Shown here: positions 8,853 through 19,100 of the stretch, in pieces
Position numbering within the stretch: position 1 is the first letter of the stretch
Layout of the letters: every line of letters begins with the position of its first letter
Assembly: GCA_947167105.1 (NCBI GenBank)
Contig: CAMVGU010000003.1
Location: 89,843-153,842, forward strand
Reading direction: 5' to 3'
DNA from: an uncultured Selenomonas sp.
GTDB lineage: Bacteria > Bacillota > Negativicutes > Selenomonadales > Selenomonadaceae
DNA length: 64,000 nt
Program-made: the position numbers and the translations under genes
The notes under the pieces: model-generated
What the model saw: only the letters and a program-made list of their open reading frames with translations
What the model was told of the DNA's origin: nothing
The model's database searches: none

Positions 8853-11800
8853 ATGATACAGCATATTTCTGTAAGAGTACCGTGGCATGACAACGGCTGG
8901 GATGGTACTATCTGCCAGGATCCGGCGGGCAACTCTGCTTGCCTGAAACTGAAGAACATTGCTGAGAACCGCAACGACCGGATGGAAATAGCCATTCGTG
9001 GGGAACGCATGGAAGATCATATGGAAAAAGTATGCTGTATCGCCGAAGGCGGTGCCTTTATGTCGCCTGAGGATTTGACACGCAAGGCTGAGCATCCGTA
9101 TGTCAGTACAAAAACACCTTCACATAGCCACTTGTTGCCAACGTCAGTAGTCTATCCAGCTTATAGCTTTCCTACAAGGCCGTTTGCCTGGTTGATGCGC
9201 GATTGGATTAAGGAAAGGGCTGCTACTTATGGCGTAGGTTATGATGATGACAGAGAACCAGAGATGCGCTTTACGTCTAATTGGGTGCAGGACGGAGACA
9301 ATCATAAGGCCATCTTTGATTATTTCTACGGCGATGTCTACCCAGAAAAGTCGCTCTGCCTTGCTTATGCCAAGCAGGTGCCATTTACGGATGACCACAG
9401 GCGTGTAATCTTGGGCATGGGGCATGTGCGTAAAATCATACCAGCAAAGGAATATGACCATACTGATGCCGGACAACTGCGACCACTGATTTGGGAGACA
9501 ATGGTCTGTCACACCATACGGTCAGAGCATAAAGATGGTTTTCTGATACCGTATCAGGAGATGCAGGCCTATGCAGACGAACACCCTGAATTCGATATGG
9601 AATCCATTATTGTCTATGCCCCTGCTTATGCCATGCCGGAATTCTCCTATGCCACGGAGCATGTCAGCTACGATGCAGTGATTGACGTAATTCTGTCATG
9701 CATCAAATCCTTTACCATCATCAATGAATGTTTGGATGAGGACTATAGCAATGTGCTATCCTGGTTAAACAGCCAGTTGGCTGAGGTCTGGGAGGAACGT
9801 GGTGCCTTCCCAGGTCTGGGGCCGATGCTTTGTGCATTCGGCGTGAAGCAGGGTGTCATGATGGCAAGGGAAATGCAGGATCGGGGCTTTGCAGAGGCGG
9901 ATGTATGCGAGTGGGTGGATCATGTCATGGCTACACCGCAGAAATATCTGTCCAGCGGAGTAGCCAAGGGAGTAACGCCTATCCTGCGCAAGACATGGAA
10001 ATCCCTGGGGCAGGAACGGCGGACTTTGTTCACACTGCTGGCAAGATTTACGTTGAGCCTGTCGCAGGCAGAGATGTTGTTTGAAGAAAATGAACGTCGC
10101 AAGAATGGGCTGGAGTGCTCAGATGCTGAAATAATTGCAAATCCATATCTGCTTTATGAGGAAACCCGCTTGAAACTGGAGGGCAGCTATATAGATATCT
10201 CCACGGTCGATAAAGCTGTCTTCCCTGTATCCTCTATCGCTGTGCTGTATCCGCTGGCAGAGCCTACAAAGCTTGCTTCTGATAATGATGAACGTCGTGT
10301 CCGTGCCCTGGCCATAGCTGTACTCGAAGCTGCGGCCCAAAGAGGACATACCTTCCTGCCTTGCAATATGCTGGTCAATTGGATGCAGAAGATCAATCTT
10401 GACCCGCCTTGTAAAGTGACGTCGGATATGGTAGCTGCTCTGGAAAAGTATATGGAGCAGCTAATCATGAAGCGTGAGATGAAGGATGGTACGGAGTACT
10501 ACAAGCTCGTGCGCCTCCACAAGTTTGATCAGATTATAGAAAAACGTGTCAGTAAACGACTCGAGGCTGAAAAAATAGAAGTCCTGGCTGATTGGCGGTC
10601 TATGCTGGATGCTAAATTCAATTCGGAAGGTACGGAGAAGCTATCAATCGATGAAGAGCGAGCGCGGCAGGAAAAGGCTGCCGTGCTGAATGTACTGGCT
10701 GAATCAAGGCTTTCAGTGCTGGTCGGCAACGCAGGTACAGGAAAGACAACGGTACTGTCCGTACTTTGTAGCGAAGACTCCATCCGTACAGGTGGAGTTC
10801 TGCTTCTTGCACCAACGGGGAAGGCTACCGTGCGTCTTAAAGAGAGCGTGGGCAGTGATGATGACCATTTCGTATCATTGAATGTAGCACAGTATCTGGT
10901 TCGCAATAGTAGATTTGATTGGAATGACCTGAGATACAAACTGGCCAGGTTTACACCATCGGACGTGCCAGAAACTGTTATCATAGATGAAGCGTCTATG
11001 CTGACAGAGGAAATGTTTGGTGCAATCCTTGATGCAGTGGGCAGAAAAGCCAAACGCATAATCTTTGTGGGAGATCCCAACCAATTACCGCCGATAGGCG
11101 CGGGCAAACCATTTGTTGATTTGGTGAATTTACTGAAGGAGAAACTGCAGCCGGGTAAATTCCCACGCACCTGCGAATGCTACGGCGAGCTGATTGTAAA
11201 TCGCCGTCAACAGCAGGGCGAACGGTTGGATGTGGCTCTGTCAAAGTATTTTACACGGACAGAAGATGTGCCAGACGACGATGATGTTCTGGCCGCTATT
11301 CAGAAAGGCAAGAGCAAGAATATTAGCATTGAGCGCTGGAATACCAGGGAAGAACTGGAAAGCAAGCTGCTAGATACTGTATCAGCAGTATTGGGCCTGC
11401 AAGGGCCAGATGATGTAGACGGTTTCAACCGCACGTTCGGTGCAGATGTTGGAGAATATGTGACCTTCTTCAATGCTGATGCCGCTACTCATGTCGATGA
11501 TTGGGAAGTGCTGGCACCTGTTCGCAATATGCCTCATGGTGTACAAAACATCAATAATTTGTTCCATCAGAAGTATCGCCAAAGACAAATGGATATGGCC
11601 AAAGCACCATGGCGGAGCATACCCAAGGCTATGGGCGATGAAGGCATAGTGTATGGCGATAAGGTCATCAATGTCCAGAATAAGTCCAGGAAGTACTGGG
11701 ATGTCGCAGATAAGGCCAATCATGATGGGTATGTGGCAAACGGCGAGCTGGGACTGGTTTGCGGCCTGTATGCCAGAAAAAAGCAGCCGAAGTATATGCA

Positions 11801-12542
11801 TGTAGTATTTTCTTCGCAAAATGGACGTACATATTCTTTTGATGGAAGGGATTTTAACGATGAGGACGGTACACATACGTTGGAACTGGCTTATGCCTTG
11901 ACGATACATAAGGCCCAGGGCAGCCAGTTTAAGACCGTCATTCTCGTTTTGCCGGCAACCTGTCGGATAGCGTCACGGGAGCTCATGTATACGGCAATGA
12001 CGCGACAGATTGAGCGTATCATCATTCTTTATCAGGGTGAGCCATACCAGCTTTTGCAGTATGCGGATGAGGCTAATTCGGATATTGCCCGTCGCTTTAC
12101 GGACCTTTTCGCTGATGTTTTCCCTGACAATGACTATAAGCCGCAGATTGTGGAGGTAAAGGGGACGTTCTTTGATGAGCGCTTGATTCACAAGACAGTG
12201 CGGGGAGAGCTGGTGCGTTCCAAGTCTGAAGTTATCATTGCGAATGCTCTTTTCTATAACGATATTGATTATGAATATGAGCCGGTGTTGGAGGTGGAGG
12301 GCCATGTAAAGCGTCCAGATTTTAAAATTTTGGATGGCGACACTGGAAAGGTTTGGTATTGGGAGCATTGTGGCATGATGACCGACCCGCGGTATAGGAA
12401 ACACTGGGATGACAAAAAGAAGTTTTATGAAAAGAATGGCATAGTGGAAGGCAAGAACCTGATTGTGACCATGGATGATGAGCAGGGCGGTTTGGATGCC
12501 AGTGAAATCGATGAACTGATTAAAGAAACATTTGACCTTTGA
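8853..12542 (+). CDS. RecD-like SF1 helicase with C-terminal PD-(D/E)XK-like nuclease domain
   Basis: 1229-residue fusion. Residues 1-80 form a distinct domain beginning ISVRVPWHDNGWDG that I associate with accessory, defence-type ATPases; residues 100-600 have no assigned domain. The SF1 helicase core follows: Walker A GNAGTGKTT (about 625), Walker B VIIDEASML (about 710), motif III GDPNQLPPIGAG (about 740), then HKAQGSQFKTVIL (about 1019) and MYTAMTRQIERI, the RecD/UvrD_C_2-type C-terminal helicase domain. The last 110 residues carry KSEVIIANAL (about 1124), RPDFKI (about 1154) and WYWEHCGM (about 1169), the E...D...E spacing of a restriction-endonuclease fold; a Lys-rich segment follows. 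ATG with GGAGG upstream. First of three co-oriented giant genes, so probably a DNA-unwinding and cutting component of a defence system; function not proven. Confidence 0.85.
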   Translation: MIQHISVRVPWHDNGWDGTICQDPAGNSACLKLKNIAENRNDRMEIAIRGERMEDHMEKVCCIAEGGAFMSPEDLTRKAEHPYVSTKTPSHSHLLPTSVVYPAYSFPTRPFAWLMRDWIKERAATYGVGYDDDREPEMRFTSNWVQDGDNHKAIFDYFYGDVYPEKSLCLAYAKQVPFTDDHRRVILGMGHVRKIIPAKEYDHTDAGQLRPLIWETMVCHTIRSEHKDGFLIPYQEMQAYADEHPEFDMESIIVYAPAYAMPEFSYATEHVSYDAVIDVILSCIKSFTIINECLDEDYSNVLSWLNSQLAEVWEERGAFPGLGPMLCAFGVKQGVMMAREMQDRGFAEADVCEWVDHVMATPQKYLSSGVAKGVTPILRKTWKSLGQERRTLFTLLARFTLSLSQAEMLFEENERRKNGLECSDAEIIANPYLLYEETRLKLEGSYIDISTVDKAVFPVSSIAVLYPLAEPTKLASDNDERRVRALAIAVLEAAAQRGHTFLPCNMLVNWMQKINLDPPCKVTSDMVAALEKYMEQLIMKREMKDGTEYYKLVRLHKFDQIIEKRVSKRLEAEKIEVLADWRSMLDAKFNSEGTEKLSIDEERARQEKAAVLNVLAESRLSVLVGNAGTGKTTVLSVLCSEDSIRTGGVLLLAPTGKATVRLKESVGSDDDHFVSLNVAQYLVRNSRFDWNDLRYKLARFTPSDVPETVIIDEASMLTEEMFGAILDAVGRKAKRIIFVGDPNQLPPIGAGKPFVDLVNLLKEKLQPGKFPRTCECYGELIVNRRQQQGERLDVALSKYFTRTEDVPDDDDVLAAIQKGKSKNISIERWNTREELESKLLDTVSAVLGLQGPDDVDGFNRTFGADVGEYVTFFNADAATHVDDWEVLAPVRNMPHGVQNINNLFHQKYRQRQMDMAKAPWRSIPKAMGDEGIVYGDKVINVQNKSRKYWDVADKANHDGYVANGELGLVCGLYARKKQPKYMHVVFSSQNGRTYSFDGRDFNDEDGTHTLELAYALTIHKAQGSQFKTVILVLPATCRIASRELMYTAMTRQIERIIILYQGEPYQLLQYADEANSDIARRFTDLFADVFPDNDYKPQIVEVKGTFFDERLIHKTVRGELVRSKSEVIIANALFYNDIDYEYEPVLEVEGHVKRPDFKILDGDTGKVWYWEHCGMMTDPRYRKHWDDKKKFYEKNGIVEGKNLIVTMDDEQGGLDASEIDELIKETFDL

Positions 12543-12584
12543 GCATGATTGCAGCCCAATAGTGTGGAATGGGGGAATATAGCG

Positions 12585-15500
12585 GTGGATACAACTGCAA
12601 TTACAAGTAAAATGAACGAATATATGTTTCGGTTAAATGGACAGCTAGGGCAGTGGCTTTCAGAGAAATTGCCTCAAATCACGGATAAATGGTGGCGTGA
12701 GCTTGTTTTTAGCAACCTGACATATTTGCAGCGTGATGCCGCTGAGAAAGGACATGTCAAGGAAATCAGTGGTTTGGATTTGGCTGCCAATTTGCGTATC
12801 ATAGACAGGTGCTGGTTTGTACTTAGGAGTCGCTTCTTCTTGAATGATAAAGATAGGAAAAGCATCAGGAAAATGCAAGCCATCAGGAACGATTGGGCTC
12901 ATATCGCTCCCGGTAAAATAACAAAAGAGAGAGTCACCACAAATGTACAGGTGATTATTGACTTGATGCAGGCTTTTGGGGCCTCGATGAAAGACACCGG
13001 GGATATGGAACGCTTTTCTCTGGATGTAGAAGATGATAAGAATATCAGCACAGAGCTAACTAAAACTACTGCCAAGCCTGCAGAGATTGCTGATAAGTTG
13101 TCACTGGAAACTGATGATAAAAGTCAAATACAGTTGGGCAGCATTGTCTGTCTGACCAGTAATGAGAGCAAGTCGGGGGCTGTCATTGGCATCAATGGCA
13201 ATAGGTATACGGTATTCATCGATAACATGCCTAGTGTGTTTTACGCGGAACAGATCAAGTTGAAGCCGGTAGTGAATGAAATTGAGCGTTATGCCTCTTT
13301 GTCACAGGTGAGATCAGCTTTGACTGCGTATCAAATCAGTAATCCCGGTTCAGGCAGTCTATACTCGCTGAATGCAGCACGAATTGATTTTGTGCCGTTC
13401 CAGTTCCGTCCAGCCCTTAAAATGATAAAGGCCTATAGTCCACGAATTTTGGTCGCAGATGATGTAGGTGTCGGTAAGACAATTGAGGCAGGCCTTATCT
13501 TGAAGGAGTTGGAAGCTAGGCATGGTGAGGTATCAGTTCTCGTTATTTGTCCTCGTCCTTTGGTGGCAGAGCGGAAATGGCAGTTAGAGATGAAGCGTTT
13601 TGATGAGAACTTTACCCAGCTCGATGGCAAAGAGCTGGCAGAAGCTATTTCCGAAACTGACAGGGATGGTGAATGGCCAGAGCGTCATTCTAAGACTGTG
13701 ATACCATATTCTCTCTTTAGTGAAGATTCTATATTGGGGCGGCAGTCCAGTACCAACCGGAGGCACAGGAACATGGGCTTGTCGGAGCTAGACCCGTTGC
13801 CTCATTTCGACCTTGTGATTGTAGATGAAGCTCATAACATCCGTAATCCGAATACCTGGGCCTACAGAGGCGTAGAGTTGTTCTGCAGGAGTGCGGATGC
13901 GGTTATCTTTTTGACAGCTACGCCACTTCAGAACAGTAACGACGACCTTTATACGTTGTTGAATCTTTTACGTCCTGATATGGTCATAGATAAAGATACA
14001 TTCAAGACTATGTCTGCCCCTAACCAATATGTGAATAACCTTCTGCGAATATTACGCAGGCAAGAAAATGGCTGGCAAGCAGCAGGCAAGGCCGAAATTG
14101 AACATATACTCAGCACAGATTGGGGGCGGAATGTAATTCAGCATAGTCCGGATTTTGAGTATGTCTTCAATTTCATGGAGCAAAACAATCCTTCCAGGGA
14201 AGATAAGATGGATATTATTTCTCGTGTAGAGGGACTGCATTCCTTCCATACAATTATCAATCGTACACGTCGTAAAGATATTGAGGATTTCTGCGTACGT
14301 AAAACTCAGACATTGGATGTGCCTTTCAGTGAAACGCAGCGTGAACTCTATGATTCGTTGCTGACTTTCGAGAAAAGAGCATTGTCAAGGCTACATGGCA
14401 GTCGTGGTGCGCGTTTTATGATGTGTACTATTATGCGTCAGGCTGCTAGTTGTATTTATGGTCTGGCTCCCTTCATGGAAGACTTAGTACAAAAGCGCCT
14501 TAAGCAGATACAAGACGATGGTGAGTTATATGAAGAAGAATTCACTCTGACCAATGATGAAGAGAAATCCTTATGGAAACTGGCAGATGAAATTAAGTCC
14601 CTGTCCCGCAACCTGCCTGATGACGATCCAAAGTTCGATAAAATGCTGGAGGCAATCCAGCAGAAACAGAATGAGGAAAATAATCGTGTGATTATTTTCA
14701 GCTCTTTCCGTCACACGTTGCGATATGTGCGCGAAAAGCTGATGCGGGCAGGACTGCGCATTGGTCAGGTAGATGGATCTGTTCCCGATGAAGAGCGTTA
14801 CGCTCTGCGCAAGCGCTTCCTGCTGGACAGATCCGATAGTCATGCTATTGATGTCCTGTTGTTTAGTGAAGTCGGCTGTGAAGGCTTGGACTATCAGTTC
14901 TGTGACACAATGATTAACTATGATTTACCGTGGAACCCTATGCGTATTGAGCAGAGAATCGGACGTATCGACAGACGTGGTCAAAAGAGTGATACTGTCA
15001 GGATTTACAATATGATTACCCAGGACACTATAGATGCCGTTATTTATGAAAGATGCCTTTTGAAGATCGGTGTCTTTGAGGCCAGTATCGGTGACTGTTC
15101 GGAAATCTTGGGAGATATCAGTGATAAGATTTTGCAAATCATGTTTAACCCGGAACTTTCTGAACAAGAACGTCAGGCAAAGATTGAGCAGATGGCGGAT
15201 AATAAGGTAATGAAAGTACAGGAGTTGCAACGCTTGGAGCATGAAGAGAAGTCGTTGTATGGTTTCGATCTATCTTCATATATGCTTGATAAGGATGTCC
15301 AAGGCGCAGAGAATCCTTGGATAAGTCCGACAAGCTTCCAGGAATTGTTGACTGCCTATTTGAATGATGTTTTGGGTGAAGGAGAATACATCCTTGGTAA
15401 GCAGGAAAAGAAAACCTTACGACTATCAGCTGATAAACGTCAAAAATTATTGGCCGATTTGATAGAGCAGCCTACCAGTAGCAATAATTATGCCTTTAAG

Positions 15501-16163
15501 CTCTGGAAATCATATTTGAAATCCAATTCTCCGAATCTGTCAATAACCTTTGACAGCCAGACAGCAAAGGATAATCGTGAGATTACTTTCCTGACCCAGA
15601 TGCACCCGCTGATTGTACAGGCTGCAAGACATGAGTCCAGTGAGCAACCTTGCAAGCTTGCCATCGAGGTTAGTGATTCTGAGATTAAGCCGGGGGAGTA
15701 TGAGTTTTTGGTTTATGCCTGGAAATATATTGGGCTGCGTCCTGACATCAAACTGGTGGCAGTAAGCAATGAGCCGAGCGTTGAGCAGAACGTACTGTCT
15801 TATTTGCAGTATGCAGCTGAATATGAAGGTGATGGACTTAACCATGATGCTGGCTGGGATAGTATGGACTCCCGTCACTATGAGCGTTGGCAGGAGGCTA
15901 AGCAGAAGTATACTGATGATGTTCATGCTGAATGTGAATATAGACAGGAGCAACTGCAGCACTCCTGGCATCAGCAGGAGACCATACTTAAGAATCAGAT
16001 TAATGCAGCAGAGGATGAACGTATACGTCGTATGCGTTCATCACAGCTAGAAAATACACGGCTGAAATACGAGAAGCAAGTCAAGAAGCTTGATGACATT
16101 ACTGTGCAGGCTGATATACATACGAGGGTGCTTGTTAAAGGCTTGCTTAGGGTTGATGGATAA
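12585..16163 (+). CDS. SNF2-family helicase with N-terminal Swt1-like HEPN domain
   Basis: About 1192 residues. The N-terminal helical domain (about 1-130) contains IRNDWAH, i.e. the RNxxxH motif (Arg near 101, His near 106) of catalytically competent HEPN RNases, in a context resembling Swt1-type HEPN domains. A short beta-rich segment (about 180-235) follows. The SF2/SNF2 core has DDVGVGKTIEAG, VIVDEAHN, TATPLQN, IIFSSFRHTL, and the C-terminal helicase signature RIEQRIGRIDRRGQ, closest in style to RapA/DrmD-like helicases. After about residue 900 come an uncharacterised domain and a C-terminal coiled coil. GTG at 12585 is chosen for the GGGGG 9 nt upstream; a TTG at 12549 lacks an RBS. It lies 42 nt after the first helicase gene. 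Substrate and RNase activity are inferred. Confidence 0.85.
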   Translation: MDTTAITSKMNEYMFRLNGQLGQWLSEKLPQITDKWWRELVFSNLTYLQRDAAEKGHVKEISGLDLAANLRIIDRCWFVLRSRFFLNDKDRKSIRKMQAIRNDWAHIAPGKITKERVTTNVQVIIDLMQAFGASMKDTGDMERFSLDVEDDKNISTELTKTTAKPAEIADKLSLETDDKSQIQLGSIVCLTSNESKSGAVIGINGNRYTVFIDNMPSVFYAEQIKLKPVVNEIERYASLSQVRSALTAYQISNPGSGSLYSLNAARIDFVPFQFRPALKMIKAYSPRILVADDVGVGKTIEAGLILKELEARHGEVSVLVICPRPLVAERKWQLEMKRFDENFTQLDGKELAEAISETDRDGEWPERHSKTVIPYSLFSEDSILGRQSSTNRRHRNMGLSELDPLPHFDLVIVDEAHNIRNPNTWAYRGVELFCRSADAVIFLTATPLQNSNDDLYTLLNLLRPDMVIDKDTFKTMSAPNQYVNNLLRILRRQENGWQAAGKAEIEHILSTDWGRNVIQHSPDFEYVFNFMEQNNPSREDKMDIISRVEGLHSFHTIINRTRRKDIEDFCVRKTQTLDVPFSETQRELYDSLLTFEKRALSRLHGSRGARFMMCTIMRQAASCIYGLAPFMEDLVQKRLKQIQDDGELYEEEFTLTNDEEKSLWKLADEIKSLSRNLPDDDPKFDKMLEAIQQKQNEENNRVIIFSSFRHTLRYVREKLMRAGLRIGQVDGSVPDEERYALRKRFLLDRSDSHAIDVLLFSEVGCEGLDYQFCDTMINYDLPWNPMRIEQRIGRIDRRGQKSDTVRIYNMITQDTIDAVIYERCLLKIGVFEASIGDCSEILGDISDKILQIMFNPELSEQERQAKIEQMADNKVMKVQELQRLEHEEKSLYGFDLSSYMLDKDVQGAENPWISPTSFQELLTAYLNDVLGEGEYILGKQEKKTLRLSADKRQKLLADLIEQPTSSNNYAFKLWKSYLKSNSPNLSITFDSQTAKDNREITFLTQMHPLIVQAARHESSEQPCKLAIEVSDSEIKPGEYEFLVYAWKYIGLRPDIKLVAVSNEPSVEQNVLSYLQYAAEYEGDGLNHDAGWDSMDSRHYERWQEAKQKYTDDVHAECEYRQEQLQHSWHQQETILKNQINAAEDERIRRMRSSQLENTRLKYEKQVKKLDDITVQADIHTRVLVKGLLRVDG

Positions 16164-16190
16164 CAGGGATAAGAGATAGGCGGTACGGTG

Positions 16191-19100
16191 ATGGATAGCA
16201 TAAGCGATATTTTCAATAAGTATGCAAACATTGAAGCAGGGGATTTAAGCAGCAATCAGAAACGACAGTTGTATGATCTGTTGGGGACAATGCAGCCTGA
16301 GGCATTGAAGACTTTGGATGAGCATCGAATGTATGTGCAGATTCTGCAAAAATTCAGGCAGTCCAGCATGGATGACATGCGCTTGAATGGCAAGAAATTT
16401 ATCAAAACATTAGAATCATTGCTTTCTGTAGGTGAAGACGGTGTTTATTCCAATAATCAACGCTTCATTTATGAGTTAATTCAGAATGTCGATGACTGTG
16501 AATATGAAAATATGAGTGATGCCAGCCTGGAGATACAGTTCAAGTATACTAATGAGCCTGGCAAAGTTATCCTTACCTACAACGAGAAAGGCTTTACGCC
16601 AGGGAATGTGTTTGCCATTACTGGTATTGCGGAAGCCTCAAAAAACATTTCGGCTGATAAGGTAGAAATAGGCGAGAAAGGCATAGGTTTCAAATCGGTT
16701 TTTGGCATAGCAGATAAAGTGCGCATTGAGAGTGGCATGTTCGCTTTTGAACTGCACAAAGATAATTTTACCGTACCAGTGCCATGTTACGATGGCTTTG
16801 AGCCTGTTCACGGTACCAGGATGACACTTTTTATGCCAGTGCTGAAATGTCGTGATCTATATCGCAGCCTTGCCCAACAGTACATCAAGCCAGATGCTGC
16901 GCTAAACAGGAATCCTATCTTGTTCCTGAATAAGCTGACTCATTTGAAAATGTTTTTTGATGGCTTCCGTTATTTGGAATTCGATGTTCAGCGTGCTGAG
17001 CCAGAGATAAGAGGTAGCCTCCTATTTGAAGCAATGGTATCTGTTTCTGTAGATATGAAAGATACTCATAATGGTATTGACCGCTCTGAGAAAAACGAGA
17101 TTATGTGCCATAGATATACCGAGCCCATCATTTATGGACGTAGGGAGTGTTTGGCTCGTTATGGCGATGATGCTCCATTCCAGGAAAGACGACACAATCT
17201 GATAATGGTATTTCCAGTTCTGGGCAAAGGGTTGGAGGAATACAATGGTGTAATGTATTCTTTTCTCCCTACACAAGTTAAAGTCAATGCTCCTATTGTG
17301 ATGCATGTTCCTTATAAACTTGATGGTTCACGTGAGTTCGTAGATCCGCAGGGTGAAAATGATTGGTTTACATATACAAATTCCCGACTGGCTGATTTCT
17401 TGCATAAGGTTTACCTAGATTTTGCTCATGTCATAAAAGAAAATATAGTTTCATACATCCCATCACATAATAAGTATTTCTTTATCCGTGATAATGAAAA
17501 AGTAACAGCACTCTGCACAGAAGAACTTCGTAGCACCAGCCTCTATAGAGATAAGATTTTCTACACGACAGACGGTACATTTGAATCGGCTGTCAATGTA
17601 GTGGCCTTTGCTAAAAATGAAGCAATTGCCGATCAGCAAGAGGTGTATAGCCTTTTGGGACATAAGTATAAGCTCTTTATACCACCTAGACCTATGGATA
17701 TGAGCCAATATGGTGTTAAGGTCATAGAGAACGTCAGGAAACAACTTTTCAAAAGGGCAATGGAAGATGAATCAGTTACAGATGATATATTTTCTTGGTT
17801 GGAACAACCAGGGCAAGATACAAACTATGTAAAAATGCTGACTGAGGTAGAACCTGTAATACTGAGTAAAAAACAAATCGCAGCTATTGCAAAGTATCCG
17901 TCAGTAATGCAGGGGCTCAGGCAACGTGCCCATGACGCTATTGCCTATGGACGATCCATGGGTGTAACAATTAAGGATAAAGGTATGGTTCATCTGCCTG
18001 ATACGGTAAAAGAGAGTATTGCAGATGCAGTAAATATGGCAGATTTGGATGGTGCCTATAGTGCATATCTCAAGAAAATTGAATTGAATCTTTTTGGCTT
18101 AGAAGGTGTGAAAGGTGAATTCGCTCTGGCTGCAAGCAATGGCATAGTAGTTTCTGTTGAAACAGCTTTGAGTTCCTTTGCGGCTTTTTCCCGCAGATTT
18201 GATTCGAGGAAAACATTTACAGCTTCACTGGAAATACGCCAGGCAACAGAAAGGCTGAATGCCGTTGATAATCAGAATATGACGAAAGATGAGTATCTGA
18301 ATTTGTTGCGTGGTGTTAGAAATAGTTTATGTAGTGCTTTTGGCGAAAGAATGTACAATAGCTACATACGTATTATCAAAGAGGCGGGAGCAGATAAGAA
18401 GCGCTTTCTTAAGGAACTGCTGCAAAATGCTGATGATTGTATTTACCCGGATGGTGTAGTGCCGGAGTTCAAATTGGATGAAGAAGAATCTGTCCTTAAA
18501 ATTTCATATAATGAGCAAGGATTTACCAGGGATAATGTACGTGCTATTACAGCAATAGGGGAATCTACCAAGAATTTACTTCTGTCAGGTGATAAGCGTT
18601 CTATAGGTGAAAAGGGAGTTGGATTCAAATCTGTCTTTGGTGTTGCAGAATCAGTAGATATTCATAGTAATGGTTTCGACTTTAGGCTAACAGAAAATAA
18701 ACCGACAGTTCCAGACCGTTGCGATTCAATGGAGGTGTCGGAAGGAACTGTCATGATTTTTAGAATGAAGCCAAATGCAAGACCAAAACTCTCAAATGCT
18801 AGGATACTGCAGCTTTGCATGTGCTTGCGTCAATTAAAAAGCTTGTATATCTATGCTCATCATGTGACAATTCTTGACAAAGGAAATAGTAGAATCGTGA
18901 CGATTGATGGTATTCAGCATAAATATAAAAGATTTGAATATGTTTTTGCTGTCAAGGATAAAACTGCAATCAAAGAGCGTAACAAGGGTGGCAGGCAAAT
19001 CAGTGCAGAGCAGAAGATTGTTTGCTATATTCCAGAGAAAATAAAAGACCAGCCTTGTTATGTATACTCTGGCCTTCCTGTAGAGGGCGTTACCAGTTTG

